Source: Cycloclasticus sp. (GTDB lineage: Bacteria; Pseudomonadota; Gammaproteobacteria; Methylococcales; Cycloclasticaceae). Taken from it: a stretch of DNA of 5,489 bases. Under the pieces are notes generated by a model, which was not told where the DNA came from, made no database searches, and saw only the letters and a list, made by a program, of their open reading frames with translations. Made by a program: the position numbers and the translations under genes. Positions 5,120-5,489 of this stretch are shown piece after piece (the first letter of the stretch is position 1; each line of letters opens with the position of its first letter). The stretch is taken from assembly GCA_018066825.1 (NCBI GenBank), contig JAGPVU010000098.1, positions 1 through 5,489 on the forward strand. Direction: 5' to 3'.

Positions 5120-5489
5120 TTATTCTTTGTATGTTTTGCTGGCGACTTTCATCGCGGCGTGGCTGTAATGTTGTAGGGTTAACCATTGTTCATTACTTGT
5201 TATTGTGTTGAACGAGCTCGTGTTATCGTTTAATAACCCATGATCAGTAAGTATTGATTTTATGGTTGTAATTTTAGGTAACGCATCAAGCGTTTTGTGA
5301 TTTTTTGTTAATGATTCACGGTAAACATGACTCCACTGGGTAGATGTTGGTTCTTTATTGTTGCGATAGTGAGTTTGAAGTAACTTAACTTTCTTTAGTG
5401 TTAACTCTATAGCTTTTTGTTTTTTATTCGCAGCTTGTTGTTTGCTGTTTAAAATTTTTATTAAGACATCATCCTTAGGCAGCGTATCT
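5120..5489 (-). CDS. C-terminal part of an unrecognised effector-operon protein (5' end outside window)
   Basis: On the minus strand the frame is open from the window edge to the TAA at 5122-5120, giving 122 residues. Its only Met is near the end (residue 113), so this is the tail of a longer protein. It is very rich in Lys, Gln and Asn and looks helical: a basic helix at about 8-42 (DVLIKILNSKQQAANKKQKA onward), QWSHVYRESLTKNHKTL (51-67), and a final helix QWLTLQHYSHAAMKVASKTY (101-120). The stop is 7 nt before the double-RAMP gene, on the same strand, so it belongs to the operon. I do not recognise the family. A Cas11-like helical small subunit, free or fused to a Cas7-Cas5 protein, or the tail of a Csx10-like RAMP (the QWSHVYRESL stretch faintly recalls a motif there), are possibilities from context only. 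Confidence 0.75.
   Translation of the reverse strand, partial: DTLPKDDVLIKILNSKQQAANKKQKAIELTLKKVKLLQTHYRNNKEPTSTQWSHVYRESLTKNHKTLDALPKITTIKSILTDHGLLNDNTSSFNTITSNEQWLTLQHYSHAAMKVASKTYKE

Noticed and set aside
4883..5211. Two overlapping plus-strand open frames across the start of the double-RAMP gene
   Set aside because: They are shadows of the minus-strand coding sequence, Cys/Phe-rich with no recognisable domain, and one runs over the junction of two operon genes.

Overview
The window covers parts of a CRISPR-Cas locus with three blocks. An adaptation module and a short CRISPR array lie on the plus strand. A type III (RAMP-based) effector operon lies on the minus strand and runs toward the array. 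Moderate base composition, ordinary Shine-Dalgarno sites and a perfect IHF consensus in the CRISPR leader suggest a proteobacterium. A gammaproteobacterium is my guess, but nothing in the window fixes the taxon.

Left block (1-743, plus strand): the C-terminal 154 residues of Cas1, with its catalytic His and acidic residues, followed by Cas2. The cas1 stop and the cas2 start overlap as TTGA, and a GGAGG sits 5 nt upstream, so cas2 most likely starts at the TTG at 462. Next comes a 159-nt leader (744-902) with an A/T-rich inverted repeat, two candidate promoters and an IHF consensus site ending 10 nt before the first repeat.

Middle block (903-1401): four 36-nt repeats separated by three spacers of exactly 31 nt. 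A fourth, 32-nt spacer and a decayed fifth repeat (25 of 36 matches) follow. The leader-proximal repeats are identical and the decay is at the far end, so the array reads left to right. About 190 nt with no gene and no convincing terminator follow.

Right block (1402-5489, minus strand, transcribed leftward): the 3' end of an unrecognised Lys-rich, probably helical protein; a 470-aa protein with two RAMP/Cas7 folds; a 183-aa Csx19-like protein; and a 582-aa RAMP protein of the TIGR03986 type. Junctions are 7 nt, a 4-nt ATGA overlap, and 1 nt, so this is one translationally coupled operon. The gene set resembles type III-D, and especially the III-D variant built from fused Cas7 subunits (a two-Cas7 fusion, a Cas7 with insertion, and Csx19). 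In that reading the minus-strand proteins form an RNA-guided, RNA-cleaving complex loaded with crRNAs from the array, while Cas1-Cas2 adds spacers. Cas10, Cas6, the start of Cas1 and the start of the operon are outside the window, so subtype and completeness remain open.
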